From Chloroflexota bacterium (GTDB taxonomy: Bacteria > Chloroflexota > Dehalococcoidia > SZUA-161 > SpSt-899), in the NCBI GenBank assembly GCA_018657655.1, contig JABHWQ010000404.1, positions 1-8,447 of the forward strand: a stretch of 8,447 bases of DNA, written 5' to 3'. A program made the position numbers and the translations under genes. Below the pieces are notes generated by a model. The model ran no database searches. It saw only the letters and a program-made list of their open reading frames with translations, and was not told the origin of the DNA. This document shows positions 1-6,090 of this stretch, piece by piece. Positions within the stretch are counted from its first letter, which is position 1; each line of letters starts with the position of its first letter.

Positions 1-269
1 CCCCGACTGTTGAGTGCGTTGATGTGCCTGCCTGTCACGCCTACGTATGAAGTCTCGATTTTCAGCCCACTAACGCGTTCCGCCTTCATTACGGAGTCCC
101 GAATTGCCTCTGTGGCCAGATCGATATCAACAACAAGCCCTTTGTGGACTCCCCGGGCCGGAACTGTGGCTGACCCTAGAATTTGAATAGTTTCTTCGTC
201 ACCAATGTTTGCCACTATAGTGGTCACTTTACTGGTTCCGACATCTATTGAAGCAAATGTTTTTGCCAT
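1..269 (-). CDS. ftsA: Cell division protein FtsA, N-terminal part (runs off the left edge)
   Basis: FtsA is an actin-like ATPase that tethers FtsZ filaments to the inner face of the membrane and recruits later division proteins. Only the first 89 codons are present. The ATG at 269-267 has a run of six G (280-275) five bases upstream as Shine-Dalgarno. Visible features are the N-terminal phosphate-1 loop of the actin/Hsp70 fold, IDVGTSK at residues 8-14; a stretch at about 43-64 (KGLVVDID, then an AIRDSVMKAE helix) typical of the start of subdomain 1C; and GVTGRHI at 77-83, like the G-[VI]-[ST]-G-x-H-I motif of FtsA. It lies 76 bases downstream of rsmH on the same strand, which supports FtsA over MreB or DnaK relatives. 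The membrane-targeting C-terminal helix is outside the window. ftsZ would be expected next, to the left. Confidence 0.9.
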   Translation of the reverse strand, partial: MAKTFASIDVGTSKVTTIVANIGDEETIQILGSATVPARGVHKGLVVDIDLATEAIRDSVMKAERVSGLKIETSYVGVTGRHINALNSR

Positions 270-329
270 TTAATCCCCCCTTTTTTATCTAGTTCCCTTG
301 TTTAATTCAGGTATAGTATTTTCCGTATT

Positions 330-342
330 CAATCACCTCCTT
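330..342 (-). promoter_or_regulatory. Perfect Shine-Dalgarno (AAGGAGGTGA) without a clear gene, between rsmH and ftsA
   Basis: Reading the minus strand from 342, the sequence AAGGAGGTGATTG is fully complementary to the usual 16S rRNA 3' end. No ATG follows at a normal distance. The only start-like codon in place is TTG at 332-330, which would open a 15-codon frame (MNTENTIPELNKGTR) ending with TAA at 287-285, but it sits only three bases from the GGAGG core. The ftsA start at 269 has its own G-rich site, so this one is not needed for ftsA. It may be a remnant of a lost gene, a ribosome standby site, or the start of a tiny peptide gene. Confidence 0.4.
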
Positions 343-345
343 CTC

Positions 346-1269
346 TTACTGAATTCGTTCAACGACTCTCATTTTGGCGCTTCGGCTTCTGGGATTTATA
401 CTAATTTCCTCCGCTGTGGGCTTGATAACGCCTTTGCTCACGAGACGGAGGCGAGGAGTGTGTTTACAAGTGCAAACCGGAGTTTCCGGAGGGCAGATAC
501 AACTCTTTGACTCTCGAACCATGAATTCTTTCACTTGTCGATCCTCTAAAGAATGGAAGCTAATCACTGCCAACCTTCCTCCAAATCCAAGAAGGTTGAC
601 TGCCTGCTCCAGAGCGGTTCTCAAATTATCTATTTCCCGGTTCACTGCCATGCGCAGTGCCTGAAATGTTTTGGTGGCGGGGTGTATCTTTCCCCTTTCT
701 CCATTCACTGCTTTACTAACCACCCGAGCGAGCTCTTTAGTTGTTCGAAGAGGACGGTTTTCGATTATGCGCTTCGCTATTTTGCGGCTCTTTCGCTCTT
801 CTCCGTAGTTCCAGATCAGCGTGGCCAACTCGCTTTCAGATAAATCATTGATTATCTGGGCTGCTGTAAGCTCCTGATCCGGACTGAATCGCATATCCAG
901 TGGGGCATCATGTTGAAAACTGAAACCTCTCCCGTGACTGGAGAGTTGAAGGGAAGACATTCCCAAGTCGAACATGACGCCGTGAACCGGTCTAAAGTTG
1001 TAATAGGTACATACCTCCTCAATACAATTGAAGTTTTCATTAACCAAAAGGACGGATCTTCCGTATTTCTTTAATGCGAATTGGGCAGCTAAGATGGATT
1101 GCGGATCAGCATCAAATCCGATCAGTTGACCACCGGGATCGCTACTTTCCATGATGGCTGAAGAATGCCCTCCAGCACCGACAGTGCAGTCTATATACCG
1201 CCCTCCAGGTTGAACCTGTAGTGCCTGTATTGCTTCTTCAAGTAGGACCGATTGGTGATATAGCTCCAT
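346..1269 (-). CDS. rsmH: 16S rRNA (cytosine(1402)-N(4))-methyltransferase RsmH (MraW)
   Basis: RsmH uses S-adenosylmethionine to methylate N4 of C1402 in the 16S rRNA decoding centre. At 307 residues it is close to the usual length (E. coli about 313). The order of conserved blocks is intact: [10 protein letters not shown] (5-14), the SAM-binding stretch [12 protein letters not shown] (25-36), GFDADP (51-56), the family block [10 protein letters not shown] (97-106), GRGFSF and PLDMRF (113-128), [12 protein letters not shown] (154-165), [14 protein letters not shown] (200-213) and the signature [12 protein letters not shown] (236-247). Near the C-terminus C257, C259, C266 and C268 form a CxC-x6-CxC cluster, a possible metal site also seen in many RsmH proteins. 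The ATG at 1269-1267 abuts the mraZ stop codon (TAG-ATG with no gap), so translation is probably coupled. Only a weak ribosome site (GGAAGGGAT) is seen, inside mraZ. Confidence 0.97.
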   Translation of the reverse strand: MELYHQSVLLEEAIQALQVQPGGRYIDCTVGAGGHSSAIMESSDPGGQLIGFDADPQSILAAQFALKKYGRSVLLVNENFNCIEEVCTYYNFRPVHGVMFDLGMSSLQLSSHGRGFSFQHDAPLDMRFSPDQELTAAQIINDLSESELATLIWNYGEERKSRKIAKRIIENRPLRTTKELARVVSKAVNGERGKIHPATKTFQALRMAVNREIDNLRTALEQAVNLLGFGGRLAVISFHSLEDRQVKEFMVRESKSCICPPETPVCTCKHTPRLRLVSKGVIKPTAEEISINPRSRSAKMRVVERIQ

Positions 1270-1695
1270 CTAGCGCGGTTCTATCCCTTCCGCAAGCTGC
1301 CAGGCTTGCTCATCCATCAACAACTTCTCTTGATCCCATGATTCCTTGCTCCAGATTTCCAGATATTTGTTGCCTCCAACCATCACAACGATATCTTTAA
1401 TTTGAGCATGTTGTCTTAGGGGGGAAGGGAGTGCTACGCGCCCTTGCTTATCGAGTTCGAGGTCGAAGGCATTACCGAAGATCATTCGGTTAAGCCTCCG
1501 GTTCTTGCCTGGTGAAAAAGGCGAGAACTCGTTTTCGTCAGAGACCTTGCTCCACTCTGCCAACGGGTAGGCAAGCATGCACTTGTCTACACCACGTGTG
1601 AGTACGAGTCCCTCCGGGAACTCTTTACGGAGTTTGGCGGGTACTGCGACCCGCCCCTTTTGGTCTATCCGACATTCATATTCACCAAGGAGCAT
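1270..1695 (-). CDS. mraZ: Transcriptional regulator MraZ
   Basis: MraZ is a DNA-binding protein with two SpoVT/AbrB-like half domains that assembles into rings and regulates its own division/cell-wall cluster. The product of 141 residues matches the family's usual size of about 143. Both characteristic DNA-binding segments are present: DQKGRVAVPAKLR (11-23) and DKQGRVALPSPLR (82-94). I chose ATG 1695-1693 (MLLGEYECRID) because family members start at this point, and because a G6 ribosome site (1713-1708) lies 12 bases upstream. An upstream in-frame ATG at 1737 would add 14 residues unlike the family, encoded by the operator repeats. It is the first gene of the mraZ-rsmH-ftsA cluster. In E. 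coli MraZ is known to repress its own promoter, and the repeats upstream here suggest the same. Confidence 0.96.
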   Translation of the reverse strand: MLLGEYECRIDQKGRVAVPAKLRKEFPEGLVLTRGVDKCMLAYPLAEWSKVSDENEFSPFSPGKNRRLNRMIFGNAFDLELDKQGRVALPSPLRQHAQIKDIVVMVGGNKYLEIWSKESWDQEKLLMDEQAWQLAEGIEPR

Positions 1696-1710
1696 TGAAA
1701 TGATATTCCC

Positions 1711-1748
1711 CCCACTTTGCACCACAATATACCACAATTACCCACTAT
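1711..1748 (-). promoter_or_regulatory. Predicted MraZ operator: four 8-bp direct repeats at 10-bp spacing
   Basis: On the plus strand four boxes start at 1711, 1721, 1731 and 1741: CCCACTTT, ACCACAAT, ACCACAAT and CCCACTAT. Read in the mraZ direction the consensus is A-[AT]-[AT]-GTGG-[GT] with 2-bp spacers. MraZ of E. coli is known to bind TGGGN repeats separated by 5 bp (10-bp period), and mycoplasma MraZ binds AAAGTG[GT] repeats; the box nearest the gene here contains AAAGTGGG. The array overlaps the predicted -10 element at one end and the mraZ ribosome site at the other, which suits autorepression. Binding itself is inferred. Confidence 0.85.
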
Positions 1749-1771
1749 ATGCAATACTTACCCCCCGTAAA
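1744..1771 (-). promoter_or_regulatory. Predicted promoter of mraZ-rsmH-ftsA
   Basis: On the minus strand a -35 TTTACG (1771-1766, 4 of 6 matches) is followed by 16 bp and a -10 TATAGT (1749-1744, 5 of 6). The -10 overlaps the distal MraZ box. A second candidate, TTGCAT (1754-1749), 17 bp, TATATT (1731-1726), lies entirely within or next to the repeat array. I cannot decide between the two, but either would be occluded by a protein on the repeats. Confidence 0.5.
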
Positions 1772-1782
1772 CGTTTGTTTAC
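1767..1782. repeat. Inverted repeat GTAAAC-N4-GTTTAC in the mraZ/cca intergenic region
   Basis: The arms at 1767-1772 and 1777-1782 are perfect 6-bp complements around GTTT, and the centre also contains the 8-bp palindrome AAACGTTT. It covers the candidate mraZ -35 element and lies upstream of the cca promoter. This is the size of a dimeric repressor or activator site. No regulator can be named. Confidence 0.4.
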
Positions 1783-1800
1783 CTGGGTCCCATTCTCGCC

Positions 1801-1830
1801 TTGACAAACCAGTGCTCCAGAGCATATTCT
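1801..1830 (+). promoter_or_regulatory. Predicted promoter of cca-secD-secF
   Basis: A perfect -35 TTGACA (1801-1806) is followed by an 18-bp spacer and TATTCT (1825-1830, 4 of 6 matches to the -10 consensus). Transcription would start near 1837, giving a leader of about 55-65 bases before cca. The leader contains a possible weak hairpin (GGTTAT 1840-1845 with ATAACC 1858-1863). Confidence 0.55.
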
Positions 1831-1890
1831 AGTCCAAGCGGTTATGTAGCTAGTTAGATAACCTTCGAGTTCCGGTTCAGGCTGTAAATC

Positions 1891-3402
1891 GTGTTAAGCA
1901 GCATGCAATCAATTACCAGCCTCTTTGTGAGGCCAGATGCCGTAGCGCTTCTGGCTCGCTTGCACACATTCCTTATCGCCCAAAAGATAGAGACATATCT
2001 CGTAGGCGGATATATTAGGGATGGATTTCTGGGGCGGTCCAACCACGATATCGATCTTGCTGTAAACGCTGATGCTATCCAGGTTGCTAGGCAGGTGGCC
2101 GATGCCTTCGATGCCAGGTTCGTGCTTCTCGATGAGGTTCACCAGATTGCTCGAGTAGTCCTTGTACACGATGAAGATCGATGGTATATCGATTTTGCGA
2201 CTATCAGGGGATCCATCGAAGATGATCTGAGAAAACGCGATTTTACCGTTGACGCCATTGCTATGAAACTGGAACATCTTGCAGCCGGATGGAACCGAGT
2301 GGATCTCATCGATCCATTAGATGGGGTCGGTGATCTTGAAAGAAAGTTGATAAGGGTAGCCAGCGACTCTGCTTTCCTCGATGATCCGGCGCGCCTTATG
2401 CGAGCGTTTCGTTTGGCTACTGAGCTGGATTTCTCTATAGATAGCCGGACAGAAGGCCTTATTCAACGGGATAACGGAGCCATTATTTCAGTTAGTGGCG
2501 AACGGATTCGGGAAGAGCTGGGGCGTATCCTGGAGACAAAAAACGCAACGAACTCGATACGCCATCTCGATCAGCTTGGCCTTCTCACTCTCCTCATTCC
2601 TGAGCTTTCCGTTTCCAAAGGAGTGGAACAACCAAAGGAACATTATTGGAATGTCTTCGAACACTCTATAGAAACGGTGGCGGCTGTCGAACGCTTGCTG
2701 ATGGCCTTAAATAGTAAGGAAGAAGGCCTGCTTGATTCTCTATCCTATAGAGAAGTACTAGTTGAGCATTTTGATGAGGTGATCGGCGGTGGTTTGACCC
2801 GAAGATCGTTGGTGAAGCTGGCGGCCCTGATACATGACGTTGCTAAACCGCAAACCAAAGCCATACACGAAAATGGGAAAATGCGTTTTCTAGGACATGC
2901 TCAACAGGGTGCGAAGATAGCTGAAGGGATATTGGAACGGCTTCGTTTTAGCACACGGGAAAAGAGAATCGTTACCGGTATGATCGATCAGCACCTGCGT
3001 CCTGGGCATCTCAGCAATGCTCCGGAATTGCCGACGCGGAGGGCCATCTATCGCTACTTCCGAGATACTGGCGATATAGGTATTGATACACTATTTCTTA
3101 GCTTGGCTGACCATCTGGCAACCCGTGGGCCAACGTTTGAAATGGCAGGCTGGCTGGAGCATGTGGAAGTAACGGAGTACATGCTCAATAAACGGATCGA
3201 AGACGCGGATACTGTTTTACCTCCAAAGCTTGTAAGTGGGCATACCCTGATCGAAAGATTTGGACTGGAGCCCGGACCCGAAATAGGCAGACTTCTGGAG
3301 GCGGTGCGTGAGGCCCAGGCGTCGGGAGAAATTATGAGTGAACAGGATGCCTTGGACTTTGTGGGAAAGGAGCTAAGCACAAATAATGCGAACCAGAGAT
3401 AA
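1891..3402 (+). CDS. cca: CCA tRNA nucleotidyltransferase / poly(A) polymerase family protein with HD domain
   Basis: This is a class II nucleotidyltransferase that most likely adds or repairs the 3' CCA of tRNAs. The 503-residue product starts with the polymerase-beta-type catalytic fold: LVGGYIRDGFLGR (37-49), the metal-binding pair D53 and D55 in DIDLAV, and a third acidic residue D101 in YIDF. Next come the RKRDFTVDAIAM motif (114-125) and the RNA-binding segment DDPARLMRAFRLATELDF (164-181). The C-terminal half is an HD phosphohydrolase domain: FEHSIET (256-262), HD at 315-316, GHAQQGAKIAE (335-345) and DQHLRP (366-371). Sequence alone does not tell full CCA addition from A-adding, CC-adding or poly(A) activity. 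The start is uncertain: GTG 1891 is the first possible codon after an in-frame stop, and ATG 1903 is the alternative; neither has a clear ribosome site. The end overlaps secD by 17 bases. Confidence 0.9.
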   Translation: MLSSMQSITSLFVRPDAVALLARLHTFLIAQKIETYLVGGYIRDGFLGRSNHDIDLAVNADAIQVARQVADAFDARFVLLDEVHQIARVVLVHDEDRWYIDFATIRGSIEDDLRKRDFTVDAIAMKLEHLAAGWNRVDLIDPLDGVGDLERKLIRVASDSAFLDDPARLMRAFRLATELDFSIDSRTEGLIQRDNGAIISVSGERIREELGRILETKNATNSIRHLDQLGLLTLLIPELSVSKGVEQPKEHYWNVFEHSIETVAAVERLLMALNSKEEGLLDSLSYREVLVEHFDEVIGGGLTRRSLVKLAALIHDVAKPQTKAIHENGKMRFLGHAQQGAKIAEGILERLRFSTREKRIVTGMIDQHLRPGHLSNAPELPTRRAIYRYFRDTGDIGIDTLFLSLADHLATRGPTFEMAGWLEHVEVTEYMLNKRIEDADTVLPPKLVSGHTLIERFGLEPGPEIGRLLEAVREAQASGEIMSEQDALDFVGKELSTNNANQR

Positions 3403-5023
3403 AGTAACATTAGGATTAATAGTAGTCATCACAGTTCTTGCGCTGATGACGCTGCTGTGGCCGGATTTTGGCGAGGCTATTGACCGGGAAGATATTAAAC
3501 TGGGATTGGACCTGGAGGGAGGTTTCCACCTGGTTTATAAAGCTGATTTCTCGGAGTTGCCTGAGGGTCAAGATGAGGATGATGCCATGGATGGCGTCAT
3601 TGCCGTGATTGAGAAAAGAGTCGATGCGTACGGGGTTAGCGAATCGGTAATCCGGAAAATGGGTGACGATCGGATTCTGGTTCAGCTGCCCGGCATTGAT
3701 GACATTGCAGAAGCCAAAGACCGCATTGGCAAAACGGTTCTTATCAACTTCAAGGAATTTGTGCGGTACATGCCCACTACTACGCCGACTCCGCTGCCGC
3801 CAAGTGATAGTGGCACCCCTACTCAAGATAGTGAAGTTGATGATCCGGTTCAACCGAACAACAGCGGCAGCCCAGCTCAACTGAGCAGTACTGGCACACC
3901 GGTTCAGATTGCTGAAAGCGGCAGTCCGGTGCAAATCGCCAATAGCGGAACACCTGTTCCTACTGTTTATAGTGATGATGACATGTTCTTTGTTCAACGC
4001 CTTGATGATGATGACAAAGTGGTTCTGACAGAGGTCAAAAGAGGTGACATCCAGGATCGTGAGAGTGCTTGGATTGCAGTTCCAGCGGTTGGAACGGTAG
4101 ATGGTAATGAAATAGAGTTGACCAGCCAGTACTTCAAAGGCGGTGTTGAATTTACTATCCCTCAGAATGGGCAACCGACAATACACTTTGAATGGGATGA
4201 TACGGGTAGCGATCTGTTCTGGCAGATAACCACCCGTCTATCCAGCGAGCTAGATGGTTCAGTGGAGAGAAAGCTGGGTATATTCCTGGGTGATGAATAT
4301 GTTTCATCACCCAATGTCAATGAACCCATCCGGGATAGCGGTATTATCACCGGTATGGCCAAGGGTGAAGCTAAACGGTTGACCAGCCTGCTTAACGCGG
4401 GACGCATAGATGTACCGCTGCATACTATGGAGCAGTGGGCAGTCAAATCCACTCTTGGCAAGAACTTCGTTGACTGGAGCGTACAGGCGGGTGTGATTGG
4501 GTTGATCCTGATCATACTTTTCCTGATCATGTATTATCGATTGCCCGGTGCTCTGGCGGGTCTTGCCTTATTGATCTATGTCACTCTTGTAATGGCTGTA
4601 TATCAGTTGTGGCCAGTTACACTGACACTGGCAGGTATTGCCGGTTTTATATTATCGATAGGGATGGCAGTGGATGCCAATGTGCTGATCTTTGAGCGTA
4701 TGAAAGAGGAAATTCGAATGGGTCGCACATTGCGGGCAGCAATAGAGGTTGGTTTCAATCGTGCCTGGCCTGCCATTCGGGATAGTAATTTCTCAACGTT
4801 TATCACCTGCGGCATCCTGTATTGGATGGGAAGTACTTTGACGGTACCCTCGGTTCAAGGGTTTGCCTTGACGCTGTTTATTGGCGTGGCTATCAGTATG
4901 TTCTCCGCGATTGTGATCACCAAGACATTCATGCGTTTTCTTGGGAATACCAGACTTGTAGATAAAAAGGAGCTTTTCATAGCTTCGACCGAGGGATTGA
5001 TGCTCTCCAGGGAGGGACGGTAA
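3386..5023 (+). CDS. secD: Protein translocase subunit SecD
   Basis: SecD works with SecF at the cytoplasmic membrane, using the proton motive force to help SecYEG and SecA complete protein export. The 545 residues show an N-terminal membrane segment (about 8-25), the family motif LGLDLEGGFHLVY (39-51), the P1 repeat region IAVIEKRVDAYGVSE (72-86) with ILVQLPGI (97-104), a second P1 part (about 245-345), and membrane segments at about 367-385, 388-408, 411-428, 465-482 and 488-515. GMAVDANVLIFERMKEE (426-442) is the SecD signature. Residues 131-212 form an unusual insertion: TTTPTPLPPS, six 9-residue repeats, then two acidic runs. The ATG at 3386 lies inside the end of cca, with AAAGGAG (3366-3372) as a ribosome site 13 bases upstream. 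secF follows after one base, the normal partner arrangement. Confidence 0.97.
   Translation: MRTRDKVTLGLIVVITVLALMTLLWPDFGEAIDREDIKLGLDLEGGFHLVYKADFSELPEGQDEDDAMDGVIAVIEKRVDAYGVSESVIRKMGDDRILVQLPGIDDIAEAKDRIGKTVLINFKEFVRYMPTTTPTPLPPSDSGTPTQDSEVDDPVQPNNSGSPAQLSSTGTPVQIAESGSPVQIANSGTPVPTVYSDDDMFFVQRLDDDDKVVLTEVKRGDIQDRESAWIAVPAVGTVDGNEIELTSQYFKGGVEFTIPQNGQPTIHFEWDDTGSDLFWQITTRLSSELDGSVERKLGIFLGDEYVSSPNVNEPIRDSGIITGMAKGEAKRLTSLLNAGRIDVPLHTMEQWAVKSTLGKNFVDWSVQAGVIGLILIILFLIMYYRLPGALAGLALLIYVTLVMAVYQLWPVTLTLAGIAGFILSIGMAVDANVLIFERMKEEIRMGRTLRAAIEVGFNRAWPAIRDSNFSTFITCGILYWMGSTLTVPSVQGFALTLFIGVAISMFSAIVITKTFMRFLGNTRLVDKKELFIASTEGLMLSREGR
3806..3967 (+). repeat. Six tandem 27-bp (9-codon) repeats within secD
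   Basis: Six in-frame units of exactly 27 bp start at 3806, 3833, 3860, 3887, 3914 and 3941 and encode residues 141-194. The units are DSGTPTQDS, EVDDPVQPN, NSGSPAQLS, STGTPVQIA, ESGSPVQIA and NSGTPVPTV, with consensus x-[ST]-G-[ST]-P-V-Q-[IL]-[AS]. The second unit is the most diverged. The DNA copies differ mostly at synonymous positions: VQIA is GTTCAGATTGCT in unit four and GTGCAAATCGCC in unit five. Confidence 0.88.
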
Positions 5024-5024
5024 A

Positions 5025-5930
5025 ATGATTGATTTTGTAGGCAAGAAACGCTATTTCTTCATACTTTCGGTGGTAATTATTCTGTGCGGGATCATCTCCC
5101 TTTCTGTTCAGGGCATTCCATGGGGCATTGATTTTACCAGTGGTACTGTACTGACCGTGGAGTTCGCTAATCCAGTGGACCGGGATTTGATCGAGAACGA
5201 ATTTGTTAAAATTGGTCACGATGAGGTTGAAATACAGGAAGCAGATAACAATGCTTTTGTGATTCGGACCAAGGTACTCGATGAAACAGAGGAAACCCAA
5301 GTCGAAGAAGCGCTCAAGGAACTAGAAGAACTGACGGAGGATTTGGGAATTCACAAAGTGTCTGATGACATTGCCAGAGAGAAAGCCCGGGGAGCGGTGA
5401 TGGCTGTTGTGGTGGCAGCCCTCGGTATTCTGCTCTATATCTCGTTCGCTTTTCGCAAACTGCCTAAACCCTTCCGGTACGGCACTTGCGCCATTATCGC
5501 TCTGGTGCACGATGTGTTGATAGCCTTGGCGGTGTTCGCTATCCTTGGGAGTGCCCTGGATCTGGAGATAAATCTAATGTTTATTACCGGTCTTTTGATT
5601 GTGATCGGCTATAGCGTTAATGACACAATCGTAGTTTTCGATCGAATCCGGGAAAACCTTGGTAAAACATCTAGAGTGGGATTCGAAACCATAGTCAACA
5701 ACAGTCTGGTGGAGACATTGAATCGATCCCTGAATACCAGCCTCACCACGCTGCTTGTGCTGGTTGCCGTTTATCTGTTTGTGGGAGAGGCTATCGAAAG
5801 CTTCATGCTTGTCTTGATAGTCGGTGTGATATCAGGGACATACAGTTCTATCTTTATTGCCAGCCAGGCTCTGGTGGTTTGGGAAACCGGTGCAACAAAG
5901 AGATTGTTCAAGCGAAACGCATCGGCATAG
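5025..5930 (+). CDS. secF: Protein translocase subunit SecF
   Basis: SecF is the partner of SecD in the accessory export complex of the cytoplasmic membrane. The 301-residue product matches the usual size of about 300. It has an N-terminal membrane segment (about 10-30), the motif GIDFTSGT (34-41, family form GIDFxGG), a periplasmic domain to about residue 120, and five further membrane segments at about 122-142, 152-172, 180-198, 239-254 and 260-285. The signature GYSVNDTIVVFDRIRENL (195-212), which pairs with the GMAVDANVLIFER segment of SecD, is intact, as are the RSLNTSLTT block (234-242) and GTYSSIF (271-277). GGGAGGG (5010-5016) gives a good ribosome site inside the end of secD, and the one-base gap suggests translational coupling. 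A strong hairpin follows the gene, so it is probably the last of its transcript. Confidence 0.97.
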   Translation: MIDFVGKKRYFFILSVVIILCGIISLSVQGIPWGIDFTSGTVLTVEFANPVDRDLIENEFVKIGHDEVEIQEADNNAFVIRTKVLDETEETQVEEALKELEELTEDLGIHKVSDDIAREKARGAVMAVVVAALGILLYISFAFRKLPKPFRYGTCAIIALVHDVLIALAVFAILGSALDLEINLMFITGLLIVIGYSVNDTIVVFDRIRENLGKTSRVGFETIVNNSLVETLNRSLNTSLTTLLVLVAVYLFVGEAIESFMLVLIVGVISGTYSSIFIASQALVVWETGATKRLFKRNASA

Positions 5931-5934
5931 ACGA

Positions 5935-5959
5935 AAACCAAAGCCTTTCTATTTGGTTT
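5935..5959 (+). other. A/T-rich inverted repeat just after secF
   Basis: AAACCAAA (5935-5942) and TTTGGTTT (5952-5959) are perfect 8-bp complements around a 9-base loop, starting five bases after the secF stop. No T tract follows, so alone it is a poor terminator. It may protect the 3' end of the transcript or act with the stronger hairpin 11 bases further on. Confidence 0.35.
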
Positions 5960-5970
5960 GTGGTATTGAG

Positions 5971-6005
5971 TAGGGGCACGTTGCAGCGTGCCCCTATTTG
6001 TTTGG
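5971..6005 (+). terminator. Predicted intrinsic terminator after cca-secD-secF
   Basis: A perfect 10-bp GC-rich stem, TAGGGGCACG (5971-5980) with CGTGCCCCTA (5987-5996), encloses the loop TTGCAG and is followed by TTTGTTTGG. The form and position, 40 bases after secF and just before a separate operon, fit a Rho-independent terminator. The TAGGGGCACG...CGTGCCCCTA design also resembles palindromes dispersed in many genomes, so it may be a recruited repeat. Confidence 0.65.
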
Positions 6006-6034
6006 TTGCGCACCTTTGTGAACGGTGCTAGAAT
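6006..6034 (+). promoter_or_regulatory. Candidate promoter of the rib operon
   Basis: TTGCGC (6006-6011, 3 of 6) is followed by 17 bp and TAGAAT (6029-6034, 5 of 6), with TGC directly before it, giving an extended -10 (TGN) element. Transcription would start near 6041, leaving a leader of about 150 bases before ribD. The -35 is weak, so the call rests on spacing, the extended -10 and the position after the terminator. Confidence 0.45.
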
Positions 6035-6090
6035 GCGAGCAAGAATGAGCTTAACCGATTTGAAAGAGTAATTATGATATACAACAATCC

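Noticed and set aside
1696..1737. Possible 14-residue N-terminal extension of MraZ from the upstream ATG.
   Set aside because: The extension is encoded by the operator repeats and is unlike MraZ N-termini. MLLGEYECRID at 1695 is the expected start, with a G6 ribosome site.
3806..3967. CRISPR-like array from regularly spaced repeats.
   Set aside because: The 27-bp units are directly tandem without spacers, in frame, and diverged synonymously inside secD; this is a coding repeat.
3416..4186. Long open frame (256 codons) on the minus strand opposite secD.
   Set aside because: It lies fully antisense to clear SecD coding sequence and shows no recognisable motif; it is best explained as a shadow frame.
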